Below are positions 6,356 through 14,946 of a stretch of DNA of 45,883 nt, piece by piece. Both the position numbers and the translations under genes were made by a program. Every line of letters starts with the position of its first letter. Positions within the stretch are counted from its first letter, which is position 1. The DNA lies in contig JALGUJ010000048.1 of assembly GCA_029820945.1 (NCBI GenBank), positions 1 to 45,883 of the forward strand. The letters are read 5' to 3'. The DNA is from Candidatus Zipacnadia bacterium (lineage in GTDB: Bacteria > Armatimonadota > Zipacnadia > Zipacnadales > UBA5352). A model generated the notes under the pieces. The model was given only the letters and a program-made list of their open reading frames with translations. It searched no databases and had not been told where the DNA came from.

Positions 6356-9300
6356 GCCTCGGACCACACTCCCTCGCTGTTGCGCACCCGCACCTTCCAG
6401 AAGTACGTCCGCTCCGAGCCCAGCTCGCCACCCTCATACTTCGCCGTGTGCTCCGCCGACAGCACCACGCCGCTGTCCCACAGGTCCCCCTCATTCGCGT
6501 CCAGCTTCGCCTCCGTGGACGCCACCAGCACCTGGTAGGCCGTCTGCACCCGTCCCTGCGGGTCCTCGTACTCCCACGACAGGTCCGGCCGCGGGTCCGC
6601 CACTCGCGCCGGGTTCACCTTGCCCTCCACCCGCACCGCCGTCACGCTCGGCTCATCGCCCGCCGGTGGCTGCGCGATTGTCCACGCGTACAGCTCCGGC
6701 GACGCCTCTCCCACCACCGGCCGCGTCAGCCTGAAGCGCAGCGCGATCTCCGGCAGCGCCACCTCCGACAGCCCCGCGCCGTCCCAGGTGATGCGCCGCG
6801 ACACGTCGTCCGGCACCGCGTCGCAGTCATCCTCGCCGAACCCCGGCACCACATCGCCGCTCTCGGCGTCCAGCACCGCCACACGCACCATGCCGCCCTT
6901 CGGGTCGGCGTTCACCCGCAACTCATCCCACGTCTCCCCCCGGCGCTTCAGCCCGCACGTCAGCAGCTCGCCCGTCAGCGCCCCGTCGGCCAGCCGGTAC
7001 AGCGCCTCGCCGTCCAGGCGGATCGTCGCCATGTTGAAGTTGTTGCCGTCCTTCCCGCTGCGGTACCAGTACACGCGCCTGTCCCCCACCCGCACCGGCA
7101 CCGACTGCGGCATCAGGTAATTGCCGTTCAGTGGCGGCGTGTCGCGCGGGATCAGCGCCTTGCCCAGCCACGGCCACAGGTGCACGCCGTCCTCCGAGGT
7201 GTACAGGCTCACGTTCGAGTTGGTCACCCCGCCGTCATCTACCACCAGGCCCACCGTCGATGGCCCGAACCACTCCGGATGCGGCCAGTGGAACCACCCG
7301 TAGGTCGGAGCAATGAGCTGGTTGCGCCACGGTAGCGTGCGCAGGTGCCGGAAGTCCCCTGTCACCAGGCACGACAGCGGTCGCCCCAGGAAGTAGTCCA
7401 CCTCGTCCCCGATGTTGTTGATCGTCTTGGCCCGCGCGTACCCCCAGAACCGCTCCGACCGATGCCTGGCCCACGGGTTGCGCACGAACCGCGGCTCCAG
7501 GTCCCGGTTCGCCAGCGCCGGAATCCCGCCGCCCTCCGCTACCAGCTTGTCCTCCCCGGCCATCGCCGGCGTCAGCGGATTGAGCGACTCATCGAAGTGC
7601 TCCGCCGGGTTGAACGAGTAGCGGTCCGGCGCGCCCGTCAGCACGCACGTCAGCATCCCGTCCGGGTTGCCCACGGTCGCCGTGAACACCAGTGCCCACT
7701 CGCCCTCGTCCACCTCGAACACCGCGTTCATCATACCCGGCACGTTGTAGAGCCGCGACCGGCCCGCCAGCACCGCCCGCAGCTCGTCCAGCTCGAACAT
7801 CGGATTGCGTGGATCCGGATCATCTCCCCACACCACGTGCCCCAGATCCTCGTCCCACTCCCCCAGCACATAGCCGACCCGCTGCACTCCCGCGCCGTCG
7901 ATGCCTACCAGCAGCGCCCGCACCAGCCCCGTCGCCGGCTCGTACTCCATCCAGCTCGGGCAGTACAGCACCGACTCCCGCCACGTGCCCGGCGCCGTGA
8001 AGCTCTCTTGGACATCCGCCGGCGTTGCGTACTGCTCAGGTTGCCGCGTCTCCCGCTCCAGACCCTCGAACCGCGCCACCCGGATGCTCTCGCCCGTGTC
8101 GGGGTCACACACCAGGAAGGTGTCGTCCGTGCCCTCTGTCACCGCGTACGTCCCTGGCCCGTCCATCTCGATCCGCTCGATGAGGATCGTGCACGTCCAC
8201 TCCGGGTACAGGTCGTAGTCGCGCTTGCCGAAGAACACGTCCGTATGCTCGAGCGTGTACGGGTAGAGCTGCACGCGCCCCAGATTCACGCACGTGTAGC
8301 CCCAGACCCCGCAGATCGCCGTCTCCAGCGTCGTGAACCGCTCTTGGTCCCACACCTCACTCAGATCGCACTCCAGCCGGTGCAGCTTCCCCTCCGCCTG
8401 GTACGGCTCCACCCGCCTCGGCATCGACACCACGGCCACGTCGCCCGCCGCCGGCGCCTGCGACAGCGCGCCCTGCACCGTGACCGAGGTCCCGCTCTGG
8501 CTGTTGCCGAGCACCTTCAGCTTCTCGTTGCGCGCGCCGCCGCTGAGCACCAGCAGCTCCCCGCCCGCCCAGTGGTCGTCCTCATCCACCAGCGTCGCCG
8601 ACTTCAGTGTCTGCGTCGTGCAGTCCGCCGAGCATACGAACCTGCGCCGCCCTCCGTAGTAGTACGAGTGCGCGCCCACCCCCACCGGCAGCGACCACGG
8701 CACGCTGTCGGGTGGCAGGTGCAGTCCCACGCGCAGCGTCATCGGCGCCGTCGGGGACGGCAGCCACGGCGCCAGCGACGCCCCCACCGGATGCGCGTTG
8801 TTTGAGCCGTCCAGGTCAAGCCGACCGTACTCGTCGCTGTTGGTCTCCGTGAGCGCGCCCCACTTGGTCCGCATCAGCACCGCCATCACGGGCACGCGGT
8901 CGTCATCGCTTCCGTCGTGGCTGGGCATCCCGATCCGGTAGCTGAACCTCTTGCCCCGATGGCGACTCGCCAGGTCCAGCCGGCAGTACTGGTCCGCGGC
9001 GCCCGCGAAGCTCGCCGTCGGCGAACCCTCCGCCACGTCCGCATGGTACTGCCCATCCCACGAGGCCCGGAACAGCAGCGAGCCGGCTCCATCCCCCTCC
9101 TCCGGCACATGTCGCCGGCCCCGGGCGTGCAGCTCCGCCACCTGCTGCGCGCTCATGGCGTCGTCCCAGATCGCCATCTGATCGTACACCGCGCGCGAAA
9201 GCGTGTACGGGTTCTCCGTGCCCGGCCCGACCTGCAGCATGTTCGGCGGTCCCAGCGGAGCCGTGGCCGTAGTGTTCGGTGAGCCGGCCACCTCCTGCCC

Positions 9301-9654
9301 ATCCAGGTAGAGCCTGATCACGCCGCTCCCGGGCCCGCCGGTGAAGTCCCACGTCGCCACCACAAACCGCCACGCCACATCCGCCGACACCTCGGTGACC
9401 GTCACGCCCGTGCCGTCACTGACCGCGTTCCACACCCACGTCTCCTGGCTGCGGATGAGCATCAGTCCGTTCCCCTCATCCGCGCTGGCCATGAAGACCA
9501 CGCCTCGCTGCTGCTCGGCTGAAGGGTGGTACCACAGGGCCACGCTGCCCTTGCTGCCCGCGCCCAGCTCGACGTTGCCGATCGCCTCGTAGGTCACTGC
9601 TCCCTGCGTCCCCACGTACAGCATCTGGGGTCTCGCCAACTGCCACACCTCCAT
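6349..9654 (-). CDS. Large LamG / beta-propeller / FnIII-like protein in the phage head module
   Basis: A 1101-residue protein starting at ATG 9652-9654; in-frame sequence further upstream is repeat DNA. Residues about 20-180 form a LamG/concanavalin-like lectin domain (SVALWYHPSAEQQRGVVF, RLYLDGQEV, YDQMAIWDDAMSAQQVAEL). The middle, roughly 450-900, resembles the five-bladed propeller of GH32/GH43-type proteins, and near its end VAVLDAESGDVVPGFGEDDC and later LRFRLTRP match the beta domain found at the end of such proteins. The last 105 residues match the Ig/FnIII domain at the N-terminus of bacterial alpha-L-rhamnosidases (LWDSGVVLSAEHTAKYEGG, TYFWKVRVRN) but stop abruptly at SEAW. No signal peptide is seen. 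Between capsid and connector genes it may be a head decoration or glycan-binding fibre, or a foreign cargo gene. Confidence 0.65.
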   Translation of the reverse strand: MEVWQLARPQMLYVGTQGAVTYEAIGNVELGAGSKGSVALWYHPSAEQQRGVVFMASADEGNGLMLIRSQETWVWNAVSDGTGVTVTEVSADVAWRFVVATWDFTGGPGSGVIRLYLDGQEVAGSPNTTATAPLGPPNMLQVGPGTENPYTLSRAVYDQMAIWDDAMSAQQVAELHARGRRHVPEEGDGAGSLLFRASWDGQYHADVAEGSPTASFAGAADQYCRLDLASRHRGKRFSYRIGMPSHDGSDDDRVPVMAVLMRTKWGALTETNSDEYGRLDLDGSNNAHPVGASLAPWLPSPTAPMTLRVGLHLPPDSVPWSLPVGVGAHSYYYGGRRRFVCSADCTTQTLKSATLVDEDDHWAGGELLVLSGGARNEKLKVLGNSQSGTSVTVQGALSQAPAAGDVAVVSMPRRVEPYQAEGKLHRLECDLSEVWDQERFTTLETAICGVWGYTCVNLGRVQLYPYTLEHTDVFFGKRDYDLYPEWTCTILIERIEMDGPGTYAVTEGTDDTFLVCDPDTGESIRVARFEGLERETRQPEQYATPADVQESFTAPGTWRESVLYCPSWMEYEPATGLVRALLVGIDGAGVQRVGYVLGEWDEDLGHVVWGDDPDPRNPMFELDELRAVLAGRSRLYNVPGMMNAVFEVDEGEWALVFTATVGNPDGMLTCVLTGAPDRYSFNPAEHFDESLNPLTPAMAGEDKLVAEGGGIPALANRDLEPRFVRNPWARHRSERFWGYARAKTINNIGDEVDYFLGRPLSCLVTGDFRHLRTLPWRNQLIAPTYGWFHWPHPEWFGPSTVGLVVDDGGVTNSNVSLYTSEDGVHLWPWLGKALIPRDTPPLNGNYLMPQSVPVRVGDRRVYWYRSGKDGNNFNMATIRLDGEALYRLADGALTGELLTCGLKRRGETWDELRVNADPKGGMVRVAVLDAESGDVVPGFGEDDCDAVPDDVSRRITWDGAGLSEVALPEIALRFRLTRPVVGEASPELYAWTIAQPPAGDEPSVTAVRVEGKVNPARVADPRPDLSWEYEDPQGRVQTAYQVLVASTEAKLDANEGDLWDSGVVLSAEHTAKYEGGELGSERTYFWKVRVRNSEGVWSEAW

Positions 9655-9699
9655 CTGTCGCCCGCCCCATCGCACCGTCGCCCGCGCTGCGCTCTGTCG

Positions 9700-9930
9700 C
9701 CGGCCCACCGCACCGCCACCCGCCTGCCCTCTGCGGCTGCTGTTCGTGGGACAGGCATTCCTGCCTGTCCGCCGTCGCCGTCGCCTTTCGTGGCATCCCG
9801 CCCGCGGGGCGGGACCCGTGTGCCGTTGCCCTCGCCTTCGCCCTTGCCGTCGCTGCCGTTCTCCGTCGTTCGCTGCCGTTAGGCGCCGCAGGGGCGGCCT
9901 CTCGGCCGCCCCTGCACTCACTCTCGACGC
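9700..9930. repeat. Intergenic hairpin repeat downstream of capsid gene
   Basis: Perfect hairpin GGACAGGCA (9749-9757) with TGCCTGTCC (9762-9770), loop TTCC. Further on, a 12-bp hairpin pairs 9888-9899 with 9904-9915, loop TCTC, 22 bases beyond the capsid stop on the minus strand; this second one could end or slow capsid transcription. Between them are GCCGTY-like hexamers. No coding signal. Confidence 0.7.
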
Positions 9931-9936
9931 CTCCGC

Positions 9937-10863
9937 CTACGCCCCCGTCGCCACGTTCACCGCCAGCACCACCGCGTCGTCCTCCTCGAACTCCACGGCC
10001 ACGCGCGTGGTGATCGTGTAGATGTTCACCCCGCGCAGGATGTCCCGGTCCTTGTCGATCCGGATATCCCGGTGGATGCCGAACACCAGGTTCTCGCGCG
10101 GAGTCAGGAAGCCGTAGGTCAGATTCGACCCCTCGAAGCCGCCGACCCCGTCCAGATCCGTCGGCACCGTCGGCACCGATACCACCGGCACACCCATGTA
10201 GGGCGGCGCCACCGCGCTGGTCAGCGCCTGATCGCCCAGCGCGCTCGCGCGGTCGCTGAAGGTGTCGTGCCAGTCCTGCACCGCCGCCGGGGCGAAATAG
10301 AACCGCAGCTCCCCGTGGTTGCGCTTGTAGCGATTCGGCAGCGCCTTGTACATCGCGCCCAACCCGTCCTTGTCCAGCGTCGCGCCCTCGAAGTCCACCG
10401 ACTGCCCGTCCTCGGCCAGCACCCGCCAGCCGTCGAGCCCCTGCAGGAACGTGTCCTGCGAGGTGGTATCGCCCTGGATCGCCAGCTCCTCGAGGTCGGT
10501 CGCCGTCTGCCGTGCCATGACGCGGATCACGGTCTGCTCCAGGTCGCCGCGCTCGATGCTGTCCTCCAGCGCCTCCATGGTGATCTCAAACGGCGTGATG
10601 ATGTCCACCGCCGTCAGCGTCACCTTCGAGAACGCGGCCTCCGCCAGTGACTCCGGCGCCACGCCCTCACTGCGAAGCTGGCTCACGCGACCGCTGGTCG
10701 CGATCTTGTCCAGCTCCATAACCGCGCTGTGCATCCTCACCACGCGCGCGTCCTTGAGCATCACCGACTGGTCCAGCGACATGTCGATGAACCGCTCGGC
10801 CTGCCCGGTGGTCAGCAGCCCACCGTCCCCCAGACTGGTCGTGTCGATGGCCTTGCTGAGCAT
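9937..10863 (-). CDS. Phage major capsid protein, HK97 fold
   Basis: A 308-residue protein from ATG 10861-10863 with AGGA four bases upstream; GTG at 10887 is an in-frame alternative that adds eight residues. It builds the icosahedral head. Sequence hallmarks: the N-terminal arm region (GLLTTGQAERFIDMSLDQSV), the long spine helix around ITPFEITMEALEDSIERGDLE with the following helix (VMARQTATDLEELAIQGD), the P-domain and A-domain text (FYFAPAAVQDWHDTF, MGVPVVSVPTVP), and the terminal strand (NLVFGIHRDIRIDKDRD). The preceding gene supplies the maturation protease and scaffold. Length and pattern fit PBSX/P2-type capsid proteins. Confidence 0.8.
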   Translation of the reverse strand: MLSKAIDTTSLGDGGLLTTGQAERFIDMSLDQSVMLKDARVVRMHSAVMELDKIATSGRVSQLRSEGVAPESLAEAAFSKVTLTAVDIITPFEITMEALEDSIERGDLEQTVIRVMARQTATDLEELAIQGDTTSQDTFLQGLDGWRVLAEDGQSVDFEGATLDKDGLGAMYKALPNRYKRNHGELRFYFAPAAVQDWHDTFSDRASALGDQALTSAVAPPYMGVPVVSVPTVPTDLDGVGGFEGSNLTYGFLTPRENLVFGIHRDIRIDKDRDILRGVNIYTITTRVAVEFEEDDAVVLAVNVATGA

Positions 10864-10944
10864 CTCTTCCTGACCCAATACGAGCACTCCCCTTCACACG
10901 AAAGCTCGGCCCTGCCCGCATCCCTCTCCGTCTCATCTCCTCTG

Positions 10945-11065
10945 TCTACACACCATGCGCCGTTCCCGTCTGCCGTCCGCCGCTCCCCCTCCCGCTGGCG
11001 ACCGCGTGCGGTCGCCCGGGAGGGGGTGGCCCGAGCTTGCTCGGGCCGGGGGAGGAGGCCGTCGC
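10945..11065. repeat. Nested hairpin repeat upstream of capsid gene
   Basis: Outer stem CCCCCTCCCG (10985-10994) pairs with CGGGAGGGGG (11017-11026). Nested inside is a 9-bp stem GGCGACCGC (10997-11005) with GCGGTCGCC (11008-11016). A third hairpin GGCCCGAGC (11028-11036) with GCTCGGGCC (11039-11047) follows. The frame of C-rich and G-rich blocks around a variable stem is like the copies at 1276-1332 and 17046-17095. Confidence 0.75.
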
Positions 11066-11082
11066 CGTCCGCCTCCGCCTCG

Positions 11083-11940
11083 TCAGACGACCCCGCGCCA
11101 CAGCCCCCCGCCATCGCGTCGGTCTTGCCCCGGCAGCGCCTGCGATGCGCCATGCGCACGCGTCTCCACCTCGTCCTCATCCTCCTCCGGCTCACCCTTC
11201 GCCAGCGTCTCCAGCGCCTCGCGCACCTCTCCCAGCGCGCTCTCGAGGTCCTTGCGCAGCGCTTTCAGCTCCGCCAGCTCCTCATCCACGTCGTCCCCGT
11301 CGGCTTCGTCCCCGACGCCATCCTCGGCCTTCGCGAACGGCCACAGGCTTCGCGCCGCGTGCACCGCCGCCCGCCCGATCCGCACCAGCATCGCTTCCTC
11401 ATCTACGTCCTCCGGCTGCTCCCCGATGACCCCCTCCGCCGCCTTCGCCAGCGCCGCCAGATAGGTGTCCGGGTTCGCCGCCGCCCCCGGCCGGCACACC
11501 GCCACATGGTCCAGCTCGACGTCGTCGATATGGCGCACTTGTCGCCCGGCGTCCTCGTCGTAGCGCCAGAACGCCTTGGTCACGCGCCCGCCGACGCTCA
11601 GCCCGAACTGCCGCCCGCTGGCTGCCTTCTCGAACAGCCGCCGCGCCGCCGGATTGCTCGGATCCAGCCGCCCCGCGACGCGGAACTGGCTGTTGTCCGC
11701 CCACGCCTCCTCGATCACCCCCAGCTCCTCCAGCGGTCCCGCGCTGTGCGAGGGCAGCAGTTCCAGCCCCGTGTGCAGCGCCATCTTCTGGATCGCCCGC
11801 GGCGTCATCCGCTCCTGCTGCCGATCGAGCGTCGTGGATGATGCCACGCCCTCGAAGCGCATCTCGCCATCCTCGTCCTCCCACACCTTACACAGCGGCA
11901 TCGTCACTGCGAAGCTCCCTGCATCCTCCGGCCGCGCCAT
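11083..11940 (-). CDS. Prohead protease with C-terminal scaffold-like coiled coil (HK97/XkdF type)
   Basis: A 285-residue protein, ATG 11938-11940 with GAGGTGG seven bases upstream. The N-terminal domain (about 1-160) matches serine prohead proteases: EGVASSTTLDRQQERMTPRA, then H65 in LLPSHSAG and S115 in FGLSVGG as the likely catalytic pair, and DHVAVCRPG near 145-152. Residues 180-255 are highly acidic with heptad pattern (DVDEELAELKALRKDLESAL), as in proteases fused to a scaffolding delta domain that guides capsid assembly and is then cleaved away. It lies directly between portal and capsid genes, the standard position. Confidence 0.8.
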   Translation of the reverse strand: MARPEDAGSFAVTMPLCKVWEDEDGEMRFEGVASSTTLDRQQERMTPRAIQKMALHTGLELLPSHSAGPLEELGVIEEAWADNSQFRVAGRLDPSNPAARRLFEKAASGRQFGLSVGGRVTKAFWRYDEDAGRQVRHIDDVELDHVAVCRPGAAANPDTYLAALAKAAEGVIGEQPEDVDEEAMLVRIGRAAVHAARSLWPFAKAEDGVGDEADGDDVDEELAELKALRKDLESALGEVREALETLAKGEPEEDEDEVETRAHGASQALPGQDRRDGGGLWRGVV

Positions 11941-11985
11941 CAAACCACCTCAGTTCGCACTCTCTGCGTCCTCATAGCCGACCTC

Positions 11986-13209
11986 CTACGCGTCTTCCGC
12001 GGCCTCCGCCGCCAGCGGCTGCAGGCCCTGCTTCGCCCGGATCTCGTCCGCGCTCCACACGCCGATCTCCGCGTAGATCCGCGCGATCTCCGCCTGCTGC
12101 AGCTCCTCGCTCAGGTCCATCTCCCGGAAGCGGAACTCCCAGTCCGCGATCCCCATCTGCTCCCGGATCATCCGGTTGAGCTGGAACTCCACCCGCCGCT
12201 GCTCCGGCCGCACCACCTGTTCGCGGAAGGTCTTGTCCTGATCCTTGCTGTTGGCCAGGTTCGCGTTCTCGACGATGGTGATCTTCCCCGGCGGCACCCG
12301 ATGCACCATCAGAATCTCGTCGCGATTCGCCTTGCGGAAGTCCAGGAAGCCCGCGTCGTCCTGCTCCGAGCTGGTCAACCGCTCCAGCCGCAGCTTCTCA
12401 TCCCCGGGCACTTCCAGAACCAGCGTCTTGTGCGCCTGCCCCTTGATCTCGCTCTCCATGAACCGCCGGATCTGCCGCAACAACTCCTTCGACATCTGCC
12501 CGCCTTCCACGATCACCGCCATCCGCGGCACCGCGTTGTGCTCGAAGAAGCTCACGTTGTACTCCGCCGCCGCCCGGTCGCCCGCCACCGCGCTCACTGC
12601 CGGCAGCACGTCCGGTACCCCGTAGTAGCTCGACTGCGGCGTGTACTTGCGGAAGTGCAGAATCTCGTTCGGCACCTCACCTGTCTCCGCATCGGCCGCC
12701 GCCTCCCCACCCAGGTTGCGGAACATGCGCTTGCGCCCGTCGCGGATTTGCACGAACCCCCTGCCGTCGGTCCTCACCCTCACAGTCGTGGCCGGCACGT
12801 GGTAGAACCCGTCCACCTCCCCCGCCCCGTCGCGCGTGACTTCCACATAGCCGTTGCCCACGGTCTCCACGTCGGTCCACACCATACGCATGACCTCGGT
12901 GAAGGTCATCGACGGATTGCACGACCCGAAGACCCGCTCCAGCCGCCGCCGCGCCGCCTCTCGCGGATGGTCGCCGACCGCAACGAACCGGTAGCCCAGC
13001 CCCACGATGTTGGTCGTCTTCGCGTCCACGCACGCCTTGTGCGTCGAGTTGATCTCGTACAACTCCGCCAGAGCCGTCAGCGAATACGGCGGCTCCACCA
13101 CCTCTCCATCGGCATATGACTGCCGCCAGCTCTCCTCCGGCAGTTGCTGGCTCTTGCCCCGCCTTTCGCCCCCGCCCACGACATGCGCCTTGATCAGCAT
13201 CTCGTCCAT
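11986..13209 (-). CDS. Phage portal protein, PBSX/XkdE family
   Basis: A 407-residue protein that forms the dodecameric DNA entry ring at one capsid vertex. The start ATG 13207-13209 sits behind a near-perfect GGAGGTGATG. Family features: YSLTALAELYEINSTHKACV (wing and stem entry), the strand pair GNGYVEVTRDG and VPATTVRVRTD, HFRKYTPQSSYYGVPDVLPA (core of PBSX portals), FFEHNAVPRMAVIVEGG, and the C-terminal crown/stem helices after RVPPGKITIVENANLANS. Terminase is encoded upstream after a 252-base repeat-filled gap and the protease follows 45 bases downstream. Confidence 0.88.
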   Translation of the reverse strand: MDEMLIKAHVVGGGERRGKSQQLPEESWRQSYADGEVVEPPYSLTALAELYEINSTHKACVDAKTTNIVGLGYRFVAVGDHPREAARRRLERVFGSCNPSMTFTEVMRMVWTDVETVGNGYVEVTRDGAGEVDGFYHVPATTVRVRTDGRGFVQIRDGRKRMFRNLGGEAAADAETGEVPNEILHFRKYTPQSSYYGVPDVLPAVSAVAGDRAAAEYNVSFFEHNAVPRMAVIVEGGQMSKELLRQIRRFMESEIKGQAHKTLVLEVPGDEKLRLERLTSSEQDDAGFLDFRKANRDEILMVHRVPPGKITIVENANLANSKDQDKTFREQVVRPEQRRVEFQLNRMIREQMGIADWEFRFREMDLSEELQQAEIARIYAEIGVWSADEIRAKQGLQPLAAEAAEDA

Positions 13210-13228
13210 CCCATCACCTCCAGATGCC

Positions 13229-13461
13229 GACGGGGCGCCATCTCTGGCGCCCCGTCTCCATCTCCTCACCTGCGCCGATCGTCGCCGTCCGCCGTCGCCG
13301 TTCGTGGCACGGGCAGTCCTGCCCGTGCGTCGTTCCCGTTCCGACCGCCCCACAGGCGCGTCGACTGGTCGGGGGCCCGCGCGTCCCCGCCGGTGCGCCG
13401 TCGCCGTTGCCCCCTCCGGAACGGAAGGGGCCACGCAGCGGCCCCAGGGGGGGGCCCGCCG
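13229..13461. repeat. Hairpin and hexamer repeats between terminase and portal genes
   Basis: A 12-bp perfect hairpin (13229-13240 with 13245-13256, loop TCTC) lies 20 bases upstream of the portal start. Then GCACGGGCA (13307-13315) pairs with TGCCCGTGC (13320-13328). Next is a decayed copy of the 1276-1332 unit: GGAACGG at 13418-13424, a hairpin at 13427-13445 with 7 of 8 pairs, and GGCCCGCC at 13453-13460. GCCGTY hexamers link them. Confidence 0.75.
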
Positions 13462-14946
13462 TCAGACAATCATCCCCCGCATCTCGCCCCCACGCCACGC
13501 CAGCACCGCCTCGCTCACCGCGCCCGCCACGGCATCCGCCACGTCCTTCGATCCCCCCTGCCGATGGTCCACCTTTCGCCCTTCCACCAGTTCCAGCCCT
13601 TTGCACTCCAGCAGCACCGGCTCGTAGCGATACCAGCGCAGCCTCCCCTGCGTCAGCACTTCCTTCAGCGTCTCGTACGCCTCCAGGTCCCGGTCCACCG
13701 ACACCAGCTTCACCGTCAGGCCGTGTCGCCGCAGTATCTGCCGGCTGTCTGCACTCTGGTAGCCGTCGTAGCTCACCTGCGCGATCGGCACCCCCCGCCG
13801 CGCCAGCGTCAGGATCAGTTCCCGCACCTGGGCGAACTGCACCTCGCCGCCCTCAGGCGGCACGATCCGGTGCATCAGCTCCACGACCACCACCGGCCCG
13901 TCGCCACCGTCGTCCGCGCAGTGCGCCATCGCGATCCCGCACGCGTCCCGCTTCAGCCCCAGGTCCACGTGGATGTACCGCCCACACCGTCCCGTCGGCC
14001 TGAACCCCGCATCCAGCACTCCGTGCTCATCAATCGGCCGGGGCAGCGTCTCATCGACCGCCCGCTCCAGCACCTCCGCGTCCGGGAAGAACGGTTCGAA
14101 CGCCTCCGCCGGCCGTGCCCCCAGGTCCCGCATCGCCCGCAGTTGATTGCGCCTGAACTCCGCCCGGTACTCAACGGGGACGCTCATCCCCTCGCAGTCG
14201 AAGGTCTCCCCACAGTAGGACCCCGCTGGCTTGACCTCCCAGGTCGCCTTACGCGATGCGTACACCCGCTCGTTCCACGCCGCCTCCTCCATCTTCCGTT
14301 CCAGGAAGTCCCCCCGGTGACGCGGCGACGAGATCATCAGCAGCAGGCCCGCGTCCAGAAACCGGCTCCGGATCCGCCGTTGCAGGGCGTTGTAGATCTC
14401 CTCCGCCGAATCGCGCCGCCCGCCATCGCTCTCCAGCAGCCAGCTCGCCTCGTCGATCACCGCCCCGAGCACGTTGTACCCCAGCGGATACGTCTCCGCC
14501 GAGTTGCCGCACAGCACCACTACATCCTTGGGGAAGCGCAGCTCCCTTTGCAGCAGCGTCGGCTCATAGCGCTCGAACCATGGCGACCGCCGAATGCGGC
14601 TCATGATCTCCCCGAATACCACCCGCCGCGCCTGCTCCCCATTCGTGGACATGTTCAGGAAGCTGATGGCGCTCCCGCCGCCTATCCCGTAGTACGCCTG
14701 CGGGTCCTCCAGGCACAGCACCCGATGCAACTGATACGCCACCGCCAGACTCGCCGTGTATGACTTCCCGGCGCCGATCCCCCAGCACAGCGCCGCCTCG
14801 TTGTAGTCGCCCTCGAAGATCTCTTCCAGCACGTTCACGATCACCGGATACGCCTCGTCCGCCAGCCCCAGGTACTCCTGGCTGGCGATGAACTCCCGGA
14901 CGCCGGCTGGCTGCTCCTCGAAGGCGTCATCCTCCCGCTCGGCCAC
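13462..14946 (-). CDS. Phage terminase large subunit
   Basis: A 494-residue packaging motor that pumps DNA through the portal and cuts it at the end of packaging. GTG 14944-14946 follows GGGGAGG by eight bases. ATPase domain: Walker A WGIGAGKS (residues 55-62), Walker B VIDEAS with D165 and E166, coupling motif MISSPR at 204-209. Nuclease domain of RNase H fold: D328 in HVDLGLKRD, D394 in SYDGYQS, and acidic KDVADA at 467-472. Full length for the family. No small subunit gene lies immediately upstream, where it is usually found; that space is repeat DNA. Confidence 0.92.
   Translation of the reverse strand: MAEREDDAFEEQPAGVREFIASQEYLGLADEAYPVIVNVLEEIFEGDYNEAALCWGIGAGKSYTASLAVAYQLHRVLCLEDPQAYYGIGGGSAISFLNMSTNGEQARRVVFGEIMSRIRRSPWFERYEPTLLQRELRFPKDVVVLCGNSAETYPLGYNVLGAVIDEASWLLESDGGRRDSAEEIYNALQRRIRSRFLDAGLLLMISSPRHRGDFLERKMEEAAWNERVYASRKATWEVKPAGSYCGETFDCEGMSVPVEYRAEFRRNQLRAMRDLGARPAEAFEPFFPDAEVLERAVDETLPRPIDEHGVLDAGFRPTGRCGRYIHVDLGLKRDACGIAMAHCADDGGDGPVVVVELMHRIVPPEGGEVQFAQVRELILTLARRGVPIAQVSYDGYQSADSRQILRRHGLTVKLVSVDRDLEAYETLKEVLTQGRLRWYRYEPVLLECKGLELVEGRKVDHRQGGSKDVADAVAGAVSEAVLAWRGGEMRGMIV

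Larger units (their letters stand above)
1..14946 (-). mobile_element. Prophage or GTA-like head/tail module (incomplete, runs off left edge)
   Basis: A run of minus-strand genes in canonical tailed-phage order: terminase large subunit, portal, prohead protease, major capsid, connector, adaptor, tail completion, tail tube, tail assembly chaperones with frameshift. The right end is the terminase start at 14946; 560 bases later the host gene set begins. No integrase, repressor, holin, endolysin, small terminase or att-like duplication is visible on this side. Many phage genes are separated by 170-280 base gaps filled with the hairpin and hexamer repeats that also lie between host genes at 16960-17098, 21085-21250 and 24440-24690. 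Compact phage genomes rarely have such gaps, so long residence in this host or domestication is inferred. It could also be an ordinary prophage whose integration genes lie to the left. Confidence 0.85.
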
